Assembly: GCF_001720485.1 (NCBI RefSeq)
Contig: NZ_CP017114.1
Coordinates: 2,232,001-2,296,000 of the forward strand
Length of the DNA stretch: 64,000 bases
Direction: 5' to 3'
From: Cobetia marina
Lineage (GTDB): Bacteria > Pseudomonadota > Gammaproteobacteria > Pseudomonadales > Halomonadaceae
How positions within the stretch are numbered: the stretch's first letter is position 1; every line of letters starts with the position of its first letter. A program made the position numbers and the translations under genes. The notes beneath the pieces were generated by a model. That model did not search any database. It was not told the origin of the DNA and was given only the letters and a program-made list of their open reading frames with translations. Below, piece by piece: positions 28,439 to 37,828 of the stretch.

Positions 28439-30232
28439 TCAGGCTGTCGCCTCCGGCGGGGAATCGCGCAGCTCGCGCCTCAGCACCTTGCCGACATTGG
28501 TCTTGGGCAGGTCATCGATGAACACCACATGGCGTGGCACCTTGTAGCTGGCCAGCTCCTTGCGCGACCACTCTCTCAGCGCATCCGCCTCAAGCTCCGC
28601 ACCGTCCTTGAGTACCACATATAGCTTGATGGCTTCCCCGCTACGTTCATCAAGAACCGATACCGCAGCGGCCTCCAGGACATCCGGATGTCGCACGATC
28701 ACGTCCTCGACCTCGTTGGGATAGACGTTGAAGCCGGAGACGATGATCATGTCCTTCTTGCGATCGACGATGCGCATATAGCCATCGTCCTGGAAGACCG
28801 CGATGTCACCGGTGCGCAGGAAGCCATCGGCAGTGAAGCTATCCTTGGTCGCCTGCTCACGCTGCCAATATCCCTTCATCACCTGCGGCCCCTTCACGCA
28901 CAGCTCACCGGGCTCTCCCATCGCGACAAGCTCGCCCTCTTCATCGTAGAGACGCACCTCCGTCGAGGGCATCGGACACCCGATGGTGCCCAGCTGGATG
29001 GCATCCAACGGATTGAACGACACGATCGGCGAGGTCTCGGTCATGCCGTAGCCTTCGGAGATATCACTGCCGGTGACCCGCTTCCACTCTTCAGCCGCCT
29101 TGCGCGTCAGCGCCACGCCTCCCGAGGTGGTGATCTTGAGCTTAGAGAAATCCAGTGCCTGGAAGCCGGGATTGTTGCACAACGCCACGAACAAGGTGTT
29201 GAGCCCCACGAACATGGTGAAGTCATGCTTTTGCAGCGTCTTCACGAAGCCCGGAATGTCCCGCGGATTGGGAATCAGCAGTGAATGGTTGCCCTCGCTG
29301 AGCATGCAGGCCAGATGAATGGTGAAGGCATAGATGTGATAGAGCGGCAGAGGTGCCACCAGCGTCTCATTCCCGGCCGAGAGCCCCTGGGTCAGCGCCA
29401 TCTTGCCCTGCAGCATGTTGGCCAGCAGGTTGCGATGCGTGAGCATCGCCCCCTTGGCGACGCCTGTGGTGCCTCCGGTGTATTGCAGGACGGCGACATC
29501 ATCGAGTGCCAGTGTCGGCCGCTCCCAACGCTCGGCCTTGCCCTGCGAGATGGCCTGACGCAGCGGGATGGCATCCGGCAAGCGATAACTCGGCACCAGC
29601 TTCTTGACGTGCTTGACCACGGCATTGATCAACAGGCGCTTGAGCGGTGGATGCATGTCGCCCAGTTCGCAGACCAGCACGTACTCAAGGCTGGTACGCT
29701 CGCGTACCCGCTCCACCTTGTCGGCCATGTTGGCCAGCACCACCAGCGCCCGTGCACCGGAGTCATTGAACTGATGCTCCATCTCGCGCTCGGTATACAG
29801 CGGATTGGTATTGACTAGCACCAGCCCCGCACGAATGACGGCGAAGGCCACCACCGGGAACATCAAGGTATTGGGCAACTGGATGGCGACCCGATCGCCC
29901 GGCTTGAGATCGGTCTCGTGCTGGAACCAGTCCGCCAGCTGGCGACTGGAAGTTTCGAGCTCTTCAAAGCTCATGGTGCGATCCATGCAAGTGAAGGCCG
30001 GCCGCTGGGCGTGGGTGCGACAGGCGTTCTCGAACATGTCCATCAGGGAATCAAGGCCGGTGAAGTCCACTTCCCGCGAGGAGCGCAGGCACGACATGCC
30101 GCTCGTGTCGCCTGTCGTTGGCTGTGCTCTCGAAGCATCGGGCGAGGCATCTACCACGTGGGAAAGATCTGTAGTCACGTCGTTAGTGGACTTGCCTGGC
30201 TCATCGGGTCGAGCCGCTAGGGGATCATGCAT
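28439..30232 (-). CDS. fadD: Long-chain acyl-CoA synthetase FadD-like
   Basis: AMP-forming ligase that activates fatty acids for beta-oxidation or lipid synthesis. ATP/AMP motif YTGGTTGVAKGAMLTHRN; fatty-acyl signature SEGYGMTETSP and FLRTGDIAVFQDDGYMRIVDRKKDMIIVSG; C-terminal lysine region PKTNVGKVLRRELR. Residues from about 45 follow E. coli FadD closely (LVNTNPLYTEREMEHQFNDSGA). The first roughly 45 residues are a polar extension absent from E. coli FadD, giving 597 aa. ATG 30232 has AAGGAG nine bases upstream. Upstream DNA carries two sets of tandem repeats. Confidence 0.92.
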   Translation of the reverse strand: MHDPLAARPDEPGKSTNDVTTDLSHVVDASPDASRAQPTTGDTSGMSCLRSSREVDFTGLDSLMDMFENACRTHAQRPAFTCMDRTMSFEELETSSRQLADWFQHETDLKPGDRVAIQLPNTLMFPVVAFAVIRAGLVLVNTNPLYTEREMEHQFNDSGARALVVLANMADKVERVRERTSLEYVLVCELGDMHPPLKRLLINAVVKHVKKLVPSYRLPDAIPLRQAISQGKAERWERPTLALDDVAVLQYTGGTTGVAKGAMLTHRNLLANMLQGKMALTQGLSAGNETLVAPLPLYHIYAFTIHLACMLSEGNHSLLIPNPRDIPGFVKTLQKHDFTMFVGLNTLFVALCNNPGFQALDFSKLKITTSGGVALTRKAAEEWKRVTGSDISEGYGMTETSPIVSFNPLDAIQLGTIGCPMPSTEVRLYDEEGELVAMGEPGELCVKGPQVMKGYWQREQATKDSFTADGFLRTGDIAVFQDDGYMRIVDRKKDMIIVSGFNVYPNEVEDVIVRHPDVLEAAAVSVLDERSGEAIKLYVVLKDGAELEADALREWSRKELASYKVPRHVVFIDDLPKTNVGKVLRRELRDSPPEATA

Positions 30233-30288
30233 GGCGTTGCTCCTTGAACAGTACGTGGGGCGCTCGGCGTCACTGCCCCCGCTACCTT

Positions 30289-30340
30289 GTTGTTGTATGA
30301 CGTTGTTGTAAGACGTCGTCGCGCGACTACGTCGTAAGAC
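30289..30340. repeat. Four degenerate 13-bp tandem repeats upstream of fadD
   Basis: Successive units GTTGTTGTATGAC, GTTGTTGTAAGAC, GTCGTCGCGCGAC and TACGTCGTAAGAC are exactly 13 bp each. They lie 57-108 bp upstream of the fadD start, within the likely promoter or leader. Confidence 0.65.
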
Positions 30341-30543
30341 ATCGTGGTGAGTTGCGTGGTGAGGCGCTGCTGGGGCTCCGTCGGGTGGGTGTCAGCCTGT
30401 GGGCTCTTTACTTTCGACAGCATAGCCGCAAACCCATGCTGCGCGCCGTTGGCGGAATCGATGGACCTGCCAGCATTGGAACATACGTACGTTTGATATT
30501 GCCTTGCGACCTTGGTGACATGCGCAGGCTGGCTCTGGAGCAG

Positions 30544-30612
30544 GGAAACAGCCCTGAGCCCAAGGAGGAAACAGCCCTGAGCCCAGGGAGAAAACAGCCC
30601 TGGCCTAAAGCC
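30544..30612. repeat. Three 23-bp tandem repeats between fadD and the BCCT gene
   Basis: Copies start at 30544, 30567 and 30590 with the shared core AAACAGCCCTG. The first two copies differ at two positions; the third is more diverged. The 535-nt spacer 30233-30767 has no convincing gene; these repeats and the 13-bp set are its main contents. Confidence 0.7.
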
Positions 30613-30767
30613 GAAAAATCGCTGACATGGATGAGCGAGACCTCGCCTTCTCACTTAAACGCAAGAAACAACGAGGCCCCTGCCCAGGGGGAAGAGGCCT
30701 CATGTCTTGCACACCGGACGCACACGTCAGGCGTATACGTCTGGCGCGCACGTCAGGAACAGGCAAC

Positions 30768-32501
30768 TCAAGAGAGGTCGCGGACCTCGTTCTCGATCAT
30801 CTTGCGGATATGCTCTTCGTTCTCGATCATCGATTCGCCGTCCTCGCGCAGCGATTTCAACAACCCGATCATCATGGCGATCAACACGAAGGTGAACGGC
30901 AAGGCGCCGGCGATCGAGGCAGCCTGCAGGGACTTGAGCGCCTGATCTCCCCCCAGCAACAGCAGGATCAAGGTCACGGCGCCCAGCATCATGCCCCAGA
31001 TGATGCGTTGCTGAACCGGAGGACGACGACCGAAGGCCAACAGGCGTCCCAGCACCAGGGTGCCGGAATCCGCAGACGTGACGAAGAAGATGATCACCAC
31101 GACCAGCGCCGCCACCTTGGCTACGGTCGCGGCGTTGCCGGGTGTGAGCACCTCGAACGAGTGGTAGAGGGTTCCGGCGTAGTCCCAGTTGGTGACCGCA
31201 GCCGTATAGATGCCCATGTCGGCCCCGTACAGGGACTGATAGATGCCCGCCGAGCCGATGACGCCAAACCAGACCAGCGCCACGATGGAGGGGATCACCA
31301 TCACCCCGAGAATGAATTCACGGATAGTTCGGCCGCGCGAGATGCGGGCAATGAACATGCCGACGAAACCGGCCCAGGCGATCCACCAGCCCCAGTAGAA
31401 GATGGTCCAGCCGCCCTGCCAGATGCGCTCATCCGGCGTGCGCGCCGTCCACAGTGTCATCGAGACGCCTTCGGTGAGGTAATCCCCGAGCGCGGTGATG
31501 GAGCTCGCGATCAGATAGTTGGCATCGCTCACCAGCAGGAAGTAGGCAAGGATGCCGAGGCATACCCAGGTATTGAAGGTGGAAAGCAGCTTGATGCCAC
31601 GTGCCACGCCGCTGGTCGCTGACAGAGTGGCGATGGCGCTGATCAGCAGGATGGAGACCACGGTCACCATGCGCGACTTCTCTTCGATGAGACCCAGTGA
31701 CATCAGGCCGGAGCCGATCTGCTCGACGCCCAGGCCGAGCGTGGTGGCGATGCCGAAAATGGTGCCGAACACGGTCAGGATGTCGACGGTATGTCCGATG
31801 GGCCCGTAGATACGGTTGCCGATCAGCGGATAGAGGGCCGAGCGCATCGAGAGCGGCAGGCCCTTGCGAAAGGCGAAATAGGCCAGTGACAGTCCGACGA
31901 TGGCATACATGGCCCAGGCGATCGTCCCCCAGTGGAAGACGGTGAGCTTGATGCCACCGGCCGCCGCTTCCGCGACGCGGCTGTCAGGCACCGGGAAGCC
32001 TTCGTCCCCCGGCATGAGCCCACTCGCCAAGGCTGCCTGCTTGGCCTCGAAGAAGACGGCGACGGCCGCCTTGATGTCAGCACTCAGAAACGGATTGCCC
32101 CCGCTCCAGTCACTCGCGAAATGGATCATGGGCTCGGACATCGAGAAGAACAGCATGCCCGCGCCGGTACCGCAGCCGAACAGCATCGAGAACCAGGCAA
32201 AATTGCTGAACTCCGGACGTTCATCGTCACGCCCCAGCCGGATCTTGCCGACACGCGAACACATCACGTAAAGACAGACCACGAAGGTCGAGAACATGAC
32301 CAGCACGTAGTACCAGCCCAGGGTGCTCTCTATCCAGGATTTGATACCCAGAAACTGATCGCTGGCCGTCTTGCCCAACAGAATCGCATAGAGAATGAAA
32401 AACACGGTCATGGTGATCGCGGTGATACCGAGCGTCGAGTTGAGTCCCTTCAGGACACCTCGCTGCTCGATCAGTGCATCCAGTTCCTTTCCTTTCAGCA
32501 T
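30768..32501 (-). CDS. BCCT-family betaine/choline/carnitine transporter, short form
   Basis: Inner-membrane secondary carrier for quaternary-ammonium osmolytes. The BCCT signature is GWWIAWAGFVGMFIARISRG followed by RTIREF, and the substrate region is FGCGTGAGMLFFSMSEPMIHF. About 12 membrane segments are present, and the C-terminal tail is short (after GLLKSLREDGES). ATG 32501 has GAGG eight bases upstream (577 aa); in-frame ATGs at 32540 and 32561 lack ribosome sites. It lacks the long osmosensory tail of its neighbour. A 60-residue insert (about ADIKAAVAVFFEAKQAALASG...) lies between early helices. Substrate not determinable. Confidence 0.9.
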   Translation of the reverse strand: MLKGKELDALIEQRGVLKGLNSTLGITAITMTVFFILYAILLGKTASDQFLGIKSWIESTLGWYYVLVMFSTFVVCLYVMCSRVGKIRLGRDDERPEFSNFAWFSMLFGCGTGAGMLFFSMSEPMIHFASDWSGGNPFLSADIKAAVAVFFEAKQAALASGLMPGDEGFPVPDSRVAEAAAGGIKLTVFHWGTIAWAMYAIVGLSLAYFAFRKGLPLSMRSALYPLIGNRIYGPIGHTVDILTVFGTIFGIATTLGLGVEQIGSGLMSLGLIEEKSRMVTVVSILLISAIATLSATSGVARGIKLLSTFNTWVCLGILAYFLLVSDANYLIASSITALGDYLTEGVSMTLWTARTPDERIWQGGWTIFYWGWWIAWAGFVGMFIARISRGRTIREFILGVMVIPSIVALVWFGVIGSAGIYQSLYGADMGIYTAAVTNWDYAGTLYHSFEVLTPGNAATVAKVAALVVVIIFFVTSADSGTLVLGRLLAFGRRPPVQQRIIWGMMLGAVTLILLLLGGDQALKSLQAASIAGALPFTFVLIAMMIGLLKSLREDGESMIENEEHIRKMIENEVRDLS

Positions 32502-32883
32502 GTTTCTACCTCGTGACGGACTTTTATTATCGTTGTTCATGACACCGGTATCGTGGTTCATGACAGCGGATACTGGGGCTCAGGGAACCTCAGGCGTCAT
32601 GGGGACATTGCGGGCAGATCGCGTTCACCTTCGGTCAGTCATGGGCGAGAACCCTGGCAGGAGACACCACCACGGCATGTCATCTGGCCCCCGCCGGTAT
32701 GCGACTTTGTGGGGAGAATCCATGCTAGAGGGCCCCCGCTCGCGAGACAAATAAGATCTCGACGTCGTCTGGATAAGCAGAGCTAATGCCTGAGCTGAGA
32801 AGACGAGGCCTCAGGTCACGGCGTCTCTCGACAGATGCACTATCCAGTCCGGCTCATCCGGTCCGTCTCATCCAGACAGACAA

Positions 32884-32913
32884 AAGCCCCCGCGAGTCAA
32901 CTCACGGGGGCTT
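32884..32913 (-). terminator. Terminator after betT-like gene
   Basis: On the minus strand AAGCCCCCGTGAGT/ACTCGCGGGGGCTT forms a stem ending in TTTTGTC, about 30 nt past the stop. The rest of the spacer 32502-32945 shows no gene. Confidence 0.8.
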
Positions 32914-32945
32914 GGGGTCTGACGGTCTCGCGCAGAGACTCGCTG

Positions 32946-34967
32946 TCAGCCGGCAGACTGGGTCAGGCGCAGCTGGTGCAGGTAGTGCATATGGCGCTCG
33001 TACTGTTCGAGCAGATCATTGATCACCTGGTCCTTGCTGTAGCCCATCAGATCATAGGACTGGCCGCCTTCCTTGAGGAAGACCTCGGCACGACAGTAAT
33101 CCTCTTCATCGCCTTCGTCTTCCTGATCCAGATTGAGGTCCGGACGCAGGTGGGAGCGAATGCGCACGCCGTAGATGAAGTCATCTTCCTCGCCATGGCG
33201 CGCATTGAAGTAGACGCGATCACGACTGATGGTGACTTCCACCTCCAGCCCCTGACCACGCAGCTCTTCCGCCAGCTCCTGCATGCCCTGCGCGACGGTA
33301 CCGCGCAGGAACCCCCGCACCATGGCGCGCGTCGGGAAGCTCATCAGGTGCTGGGCACGCTTGCGCCAGTTGCCCTTCTCGCCCATCGGGGTCGCCGCTG
33401 CCGTGTTGACGGACAGTGAACGCCGCTTGACGGACTCGAGATTGAGCTGGCGCAGCAGCCCGAAGATCGACGCCAGCAGGATCATCCCGAACGGCAAGGC
33501 AGTGGCGATGGTGGCCGTCTGCAGTGCGCCCAGCCCACCGGCCAGCATCAGGACGATCGCCAGAATGCCCACCGCGAAGGCCCAGTAGATACGCTGCCAG
33601 GTCGGGGTATCTTCCCGCCCGCCGGAGGCCAGCATGTCGACCACCATCGAGCCGGAATCCGCGGATGTCACGAAGAACACGATGACCATCACCAGCGCGA
33701 TCACCGAGGTGATGGACGCCAGCGGCAGCTGCTCGAGGAAGGTGAACAGGGCCAGCGAATAGTTGTCGTTGACGGTATCGACCAGCGCCGTGACGTTCTG
33801 CTCCATGATCATCGAGATGGCCGTGTTGCCGAAGATGGTCATCCACAAAAGGGTGAAGCCGGCCGGCACGAACAGCACGCCGATCACGAATTCCCGGATG
33901 GTACGACCGCGCGAGACACGCGCGATGAACATGCCGACGAACGGAGACCAGGACATCCACCAACCCCAGTACAGCAGCGTCCAGCCACCGATCCAGTCGT
34001 TGGGCTCATAGGCATAGAGTTCGAAGGTCTTGCCGACGATATCGGCCATGTAGAAACCGGAATTCTGCACGAAGGCCTTGAGCAGGAAGGCGGTCGGCCC
34101 GAGCAGCAACACGAACAGCAACAGCACGACGGCAAGCCCGAGATTGACCTCGGACAGGATGCGGATGCCCTTGTCGAGCCCGGTCACCACCGAGATGGTC
34201 GCAAGGCCGGTGATCACGACGATGATCGCCACCTGGGTCCAGTCATTGTTGGGCATGCCGGTCAGGTGCGAGAGCCCGGCGTTGACCTGTGCCACGCCGT
34301 AGCCCAGCGTGGTGGCAACCCCGCAGACGGTGCCGACGATGGCGAAGATGTCCACCGCATGGCCGATCGGCCCATGGATACGCTCACCAATCAGCGGATA
34401 CAGCGCGCTGCGCAACGTCAGCGGCAGTTCATGGCGATAACTGAAGTAGGCCAGAATCAGCGCGACGATGGCATAGATGGACCAGGCGTGAAGCCCCCAG
34501 TGGAAGAAGGTCAGCTTCATCGCTTCGCGCGCGGTCTCCACCTCTTCAGGGGTACCGGTCGGCGGATTCAGGAAATGCATCACCGGTTCGGCGACACCGA
34601 AGAACATCAGTCCGATGCCCATGCCAGCCGAGAACAACATCGCGAACCAGGTGACGTTGCTGTAGTCCGGCAGCGAGTGATCCGGACCAAGACGAATCTC
34701 GCCGTGGCGCGAGAAACCGACATAGATCACGGAAATGAGAACGATCGCGACACACAGGATATAGAACCAGCTGACGGTATTGGTGATCCAATGCTGGACC
34801 GAGTCAAATACCGACATGGCCGTGTCCGAGAACACTGCCGTGAAGATCACCAATAGCAGGATGATGGCGTTGGCGCAGAAGAAGACTGGCGGATTGACCT
34901 TGGCAAACAGGCCTGAACGAGACTCCTTGCCGGGCTCTCCGCCACCCGCAGCAGGGGTTGAACGCAT
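32946..34967 (-). CDS. betT: BetT-type choline/betaine BCCT transporter with long C-terminal tail
   Basis: High-affinity choline (or betaine) carrier for osmoprotection. Twelve membrane segments; signature GWWMSWSPFVGMFIARVSRG then RTIREFVIG; glycine-rich FSAGMGIGLMFFGVAEPVMHF. After the last helix about 150 cytoplasmic residues follow (LNLESVKRRSLS... to TQSAG), including MQELAEELRGQGLEVEV and GYSKDQVINDLLEQYERHMHYL, as in E. coli BetT (677 aa) where the tail tunes osmotic activation. ATG 34967 has AGGA seven bases upstream (673 aa); ATG 34973 is too close to it. No betIBA genes are seen in the window. Confidence 0.92.
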   Translation of the reverse strand: MRSTPAAGGGEPGKESRSGLFAKVNPPVFFCANAIILLLVIFTAVFSDTAMSVFDSVQHWITNTVSWFYILCVAIVLISVIYVGFSRHGEIRLGPDHSLPDYSNVTWFAMLFSAGMGIGLMFFGVAEPVMHFLNPPTGTPEEVETAREAMKLTFFHWGLHAWSIYAIVALILAYFSYRHELPLTLRSALYPLIGERIHGPIGHAVDIFAIVGTVCGVATTLGYGVAQVNAGLSHLTGMPNNDWTQVAIIVVITGLATISVVTGLDKGIRILSEVNLGLAVVLLLFVLLLGPTAFLLKAFVQNSGFYMADIVGKTFELYAYEPNDWIGGWTLLYWGWWMSWSPFVGMFIARVSRGRTIREFVIGVLFVPAGFTLLWMTIFGNTAISMIMEQNVTALVDTVNDNYSLALFTFLEQLPLASITSVIALVMVIVFFVTSADSGSMVVDMLASGGREDTPTWQRIYWAFAVGILAIVLMLAGGLGALQTATIATALPFGMILLASIFGLLRQLNLESVKRRSLSVNTAAATPMGEKGNWRKRAQHLMSFPTRAMVRGFLRGTVAQGMQELAEELRGQGLEVEVTISRDRVYFNARHGEEDDFIYGVRIRSHLRPDLNLDQEDEGDEEDYCRAEVFLKEGGQSYDLMGYSKDQVINDLLEQYERHMHYLHQLRLTQSAG

Positions 34968-35234
34968 GGGCATTTCCTAGTGGGTGTATTGGCGAGACAG
35001 CGTGGGCACTTGATGTCCCCTGGCCGCCTCAACGCGCATATCCATAATGAAAAGTCGTCATCAATGGCGGCGCGGATAATACCACTTGATGGCAACACGC
35101 CCAACGCCATGGACACGCCATTGCGGGGTATCACGACATCATCAGATATCATTTCTTTGCGGGTTGCTTGCACACTGAACGAGCGCGGCAGGCGCATAAT
35201 CGGCGTGACGGATTGATGCAGAGGAGTTGAATGC

Positions 35235-35762
35235 ATGAGCAGAAAAGGATCCACGCGCGGCCTCGCGCTGTCACTTGCCCTGTTGACTGCCCTGCCGGCC
35301 GCTTCGGCAATGGCCGGTCCGGGGCACCCACGACTGGATGGCCCGGATATCTTCATCGGGCATGGTGGCCCTGGGCCGCTGGTACGCTGGGCCCCGGGCG
35401 GCCCCGGCCACGGGCATGGACTGCCGGCAGGCGCTCGCGGCATCTGGGTTGGCGCCACTCTCTACTACCTGGCGGCGGGCACCTATTACCTCTGGGAGGC
35501 CAGCCAGCAACAGTACCTGCCAGTCCAGGCCCCTGCTCCGGCGACACTCTCCGCCCCCGCGGTGGATGTCATCGCATATCCCTCCAAGGGGCAGAGCCAG
35601 GACCAGCAGGCCAGGGATCGCTACGAGTGCCATCGCTGGGCCAATCAGGAAAGTGGCGCGGATGCCAATTCCGCCGCCCCGCCGGTGACCGCTGGCAATG
35701 CCGACACCTATCGTCGCGCATTGAGTGCCTGCTTCAGCGGACGCGGCTACAGCGTGCAATAA
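35235..35762 (+). CDS. Secreted small protein of unknown function with conserved C-terminal Cys pair
   Basis: A 175-residue exported protein: Sec signal (MSRKGSTRGLALSLALLTALPAASAMA), a Gly/His/Pro-rich stretch, a hydrophobic segment (GIWVGATLYYLAAGTYYLW), then a C-terminal domain with IAYPSKGQSQDQQARDRYEC and HRWANQ...YRRALSACFSGRGYSV. The two cysteines may form a disulphide. The C-terminal module is common in proteobacterial periplasmic proteins of the DUF6515/glycine-zipper kind, from memory and uncertain. GAGGAG lies eight bases before the ATG. Monocistronic, with terminator at 35801. Function unknown. Confidence 0.75.
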   Translation: MSRKGSTRGLALSLALLTALPAASAMAGPGHPRLDGPDIFIGHGGPGPLVRWAPGGPGHGHGLPAGARGIWVGATLYYLAAGTYYLWEASQQQYLPVQAPAPATLSAPAVDVIAYPSKGQSQDQQARDRYECHRWANQESGADANSAAPPVTAGNADTYRRALSACFSGRGYSVQ

Positions 35763-35800
35763 GTCAGCCGGCGCGGGTCATCCCTCCGCATGCATGCAAA

Positions 35801-35830
35801 AAGGCCCGCCACCTCATCGTGGCGGGCCTT
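35801..35830. terminator. Bidirectional terminator between the secreted-protein gene and the Smr gene
   Basis: Stem AAGGCCCGCCAC / GTGGCGGGCCTT with a 6-nt loop, A-rich before and T-rich after, between two convergent genes. Confidence 0.85.
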
Positions 35831-35902
35831 TGCTTGCCTGCTCGCAGAAGACCTGAGGGCCTGGTGATGTGAGTTCTGTGTCGTGAGCCTTGAAGCGAAG
35901 CG

Positions 35903-36544
35903 TCAGCCGCGACGCTTCTGGTGGCGCTCGCGGTTGTTGTCACGCGCCGCACGGGATTTGCGCAACATCACCAGCGTTGCCCCCAGGCCACCATGACGCT
36001 GCGGAGCACTGCTCCAGGCTTGCACCTCCGGCATCTGTTGCAGCCAATGCACCAGGTAGGAGCGAATCAAGGCAGCATGCGATTCACCATCACGCCCCTT
36101 GCCATGGATCACCAGCAGCGAGCGCAATTCACTGCCCCAGGCATCCTGAATGAAGCGATGGACCTCTCGACGACACTCGATCAAGGGCCGACGCATCAGA
36201 TTGAGCTGTGCCTCCGGGGGGTAGCCGCCCTGACGCAGACGGTCCAGCACGCCCACCTGAATGCCATCACGCCGATACTCGACCGGATCATGCGGCGACA
36301 GATGCTCCACGTAACTGTCTGACAACCCATCCAGCTCATTGCCCAGCGCCTTCTGGGCCTCTTCCCGACGGGCCAGCTGTGCTTCGCTCGGTGCCCTGGG
36401 CCCCGTGGCCACATCCGCGCGATCCTTGCCACGCGTCAGAGGAGCAACACCTTGCATCTCACGACTGAACAGCGCATCCGCTTCATCAGGGGTGATCTCG
36501 CGCGAATGCGCTGCCGACATCATTGCAGGGGAAAAACGTGACAT
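35903..36544 (-). CDS. Smr-domain protein (SmrA-like)
   Basis: The N-terminal half is charged; the conserved pre-Smr block HLSPHDPVEYRRDGIQVGVL is followed by an Smr domain (about residues 115-200) with LVIHGKGRDGESHAALIRSYL and SAPQRHGGLGATLVMLRKS. Smr domains are DNA/RNA-binding or nicking modules. The usual LDLH motif reads LNLM here, losing the histidine. Length 213 aa fits the SmrA group. GGAGGG lies just upstream of the ATG. Cellular role of SmrA is not well defined. Confidence 0.87.
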   Translation of the reverse strand: MSRFSPAMMSAAHSREITPDEADALFSREMQGVAPLTRGKDRADVATGPRAPSEAQLARREEAQKALGNELDGLSDSYVEHLSPHDPVEYRRDGIQVGVLDRLRQGGYPPEAQLNLMRRPLIECRREVHRFIQDAWGSELRSLLVIHGKGRDGESHAALIRSYLVHWLQQMPEVQAWSSAPQRHGGLGATLVMLRKSRAARDNNRERHQKRRG

Positions 36545-36750
36545 GGCACCCTCCAGTCTTCACCAGGACGTGGCAATCAGGGAGCAGGTCGTCATCAAGA
36601 CCTGCCAGCGCCCGGGGCGATGGTTGGCCACCCGGGGGCGCAGAGGACGCAAACGACGACGCCCCGAGACAGAGAATGCCTCGAGGCGTCAGCCAAGCTC
36701 AAGCGTCCATGCCAAATTCGTGCGTCCACACGTCTGGCGTCACGACGGGA

Positions 36751-37827
36751 TCAGTGACCCGTCTTGAGCTGTTCCCAGTACTTCTGATAGATCGACAGCG
36801 CATCGCCGACATCGGTCTGGAACTCGCCACGTGCGAGATCCTGCTGCGTCGGGAAGACCACCGGATTGTCACGCACCTCGGGGTCCATCATCTCCTTGGC
36901 GGCAAGGCTCGGCGTGGTGTAACCCACGTATTCGCTGATCTCCTTGCTGACTTGCGGGCTGATCAGATAATCGATGAACTGATAGGCCGCATCGACGTGA
37001 CGCGCATTGGACGGGATGGCCATGGTGTCCATCCACAGTATGATGCCTTCCTCGGGATAGACGTAATTCACCGGTACGCCTTCCTCATTGGCCTGGTAGA
37101 CCTCACCGTTCCAGATCAGACCGGCATCGACCTCGCCCTGCATGAACGGCACACGCGCCGCATCGGAGTTGAAGGCGCGAACATTGGGCATCAACTCGGT
37201 CAGCTTCTCGTACGCCGCCTTGATCTCGTCCGGGTCCGTGGTATTGCCGCTGTAGCCCAGGCTTGCCAGCGCGACATGGAAGACCTCGCGCATGTCATTG
37301 GAGAGCAGCAACTTGTCACGATACTTGTCATCCCACAGATCGTTCCAGCTGGTCAGCGCGCCCTCTTCGACATAGTCAGGGTTGTAACCGATCCCGGCGC
37401 TGCCCCACATGTAAGGCACGCTATATTGATTGCCCTTGTCGAAGTCGCGGTCGACCAGGTTGGGATCGAGATCCTTGAAATGGCTGAGCTTGCTGACATC
37501 CAGCTTCTGCAGCAGATTCTCGCGCGCCATCTTGTCGATGTAATACGTCGACGGGAAGACGAGATCGTAGCTGTTGTCGCTGTCCAGCAGCTTCAGCTTG
37601 GCGTACATCGCTTCGTTGGAATCGAAGGTGGAATAGATGACATCGATACCGGTCTGTTCTTCAAAGCGCTCGATGACCTCATCGGGCATGTACTCCGTCC
37701 AGTTGTAGACGTAGAGCACCTTGTCGCTGTCATCCGCGGCCAGAACGGGGGCGGATGTCGCCACGGATGCCAGGCTGACGGCAGCCATCAGGCCAGCGGC
37801 GCGCAGCGGGAAACGGGAACCTTGCAT
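36751..37827 (-). CDS. potD: Spermidine/putrescine ABC transporter substrate-binding protein
   Basis: Periplasmic polyamine-binding protein. Sec signal (cleavage likely after PVLAA, about residue 31) and a mature part closely following E. coli PotD: VLYVYNWTEYMPDEVIERFEEQTG, VIYSTFDSNEAMYAKLKL, LVFPSTYYIDKMARENLLQK, MWGSAGIGYN, LGYSGNTTDPDEIKAAY, MPNVRAFNSD and WNGEVY. Length 358 aa. It lies last in the operon potA-potB-potC-potD, one base after potC, the same order as E. coli potABCD. Confidence 0.95.
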   Translation of the reverse strand: MQGSRFPLRAAGLMAAVSLASVATSAPVLAADDSDKVLYVYNWTEYMPDEVIERFEEQTGIDVIYSTFDSNEAMYAKLKLLDSDNSYDLVFPSTYYIDKMARENLLQKLDVSKLSHFKDLDPNLVDRDFDKGNQYSVPYMWGSAGIGYNPDYVEEGALTSWNDLWDDKYRDKLLLSNDMREVFHVALASLGYSGNTTDPDEIKAAYEKLTELMPNVRAFNSDAARVPFMQGEVDAGLIWNGEVYQANEEGVPVNYVYPEEGIILWMDTMAIPSNARHVDAAYQFIDYLISPQVSKEISEYVGYTTPSLAAKEMMDPEVRDNPVVFPTQQDLARGEFQTDVGDALSIYQKYWEQLKTGH

Positions 37828-37828
37828 G

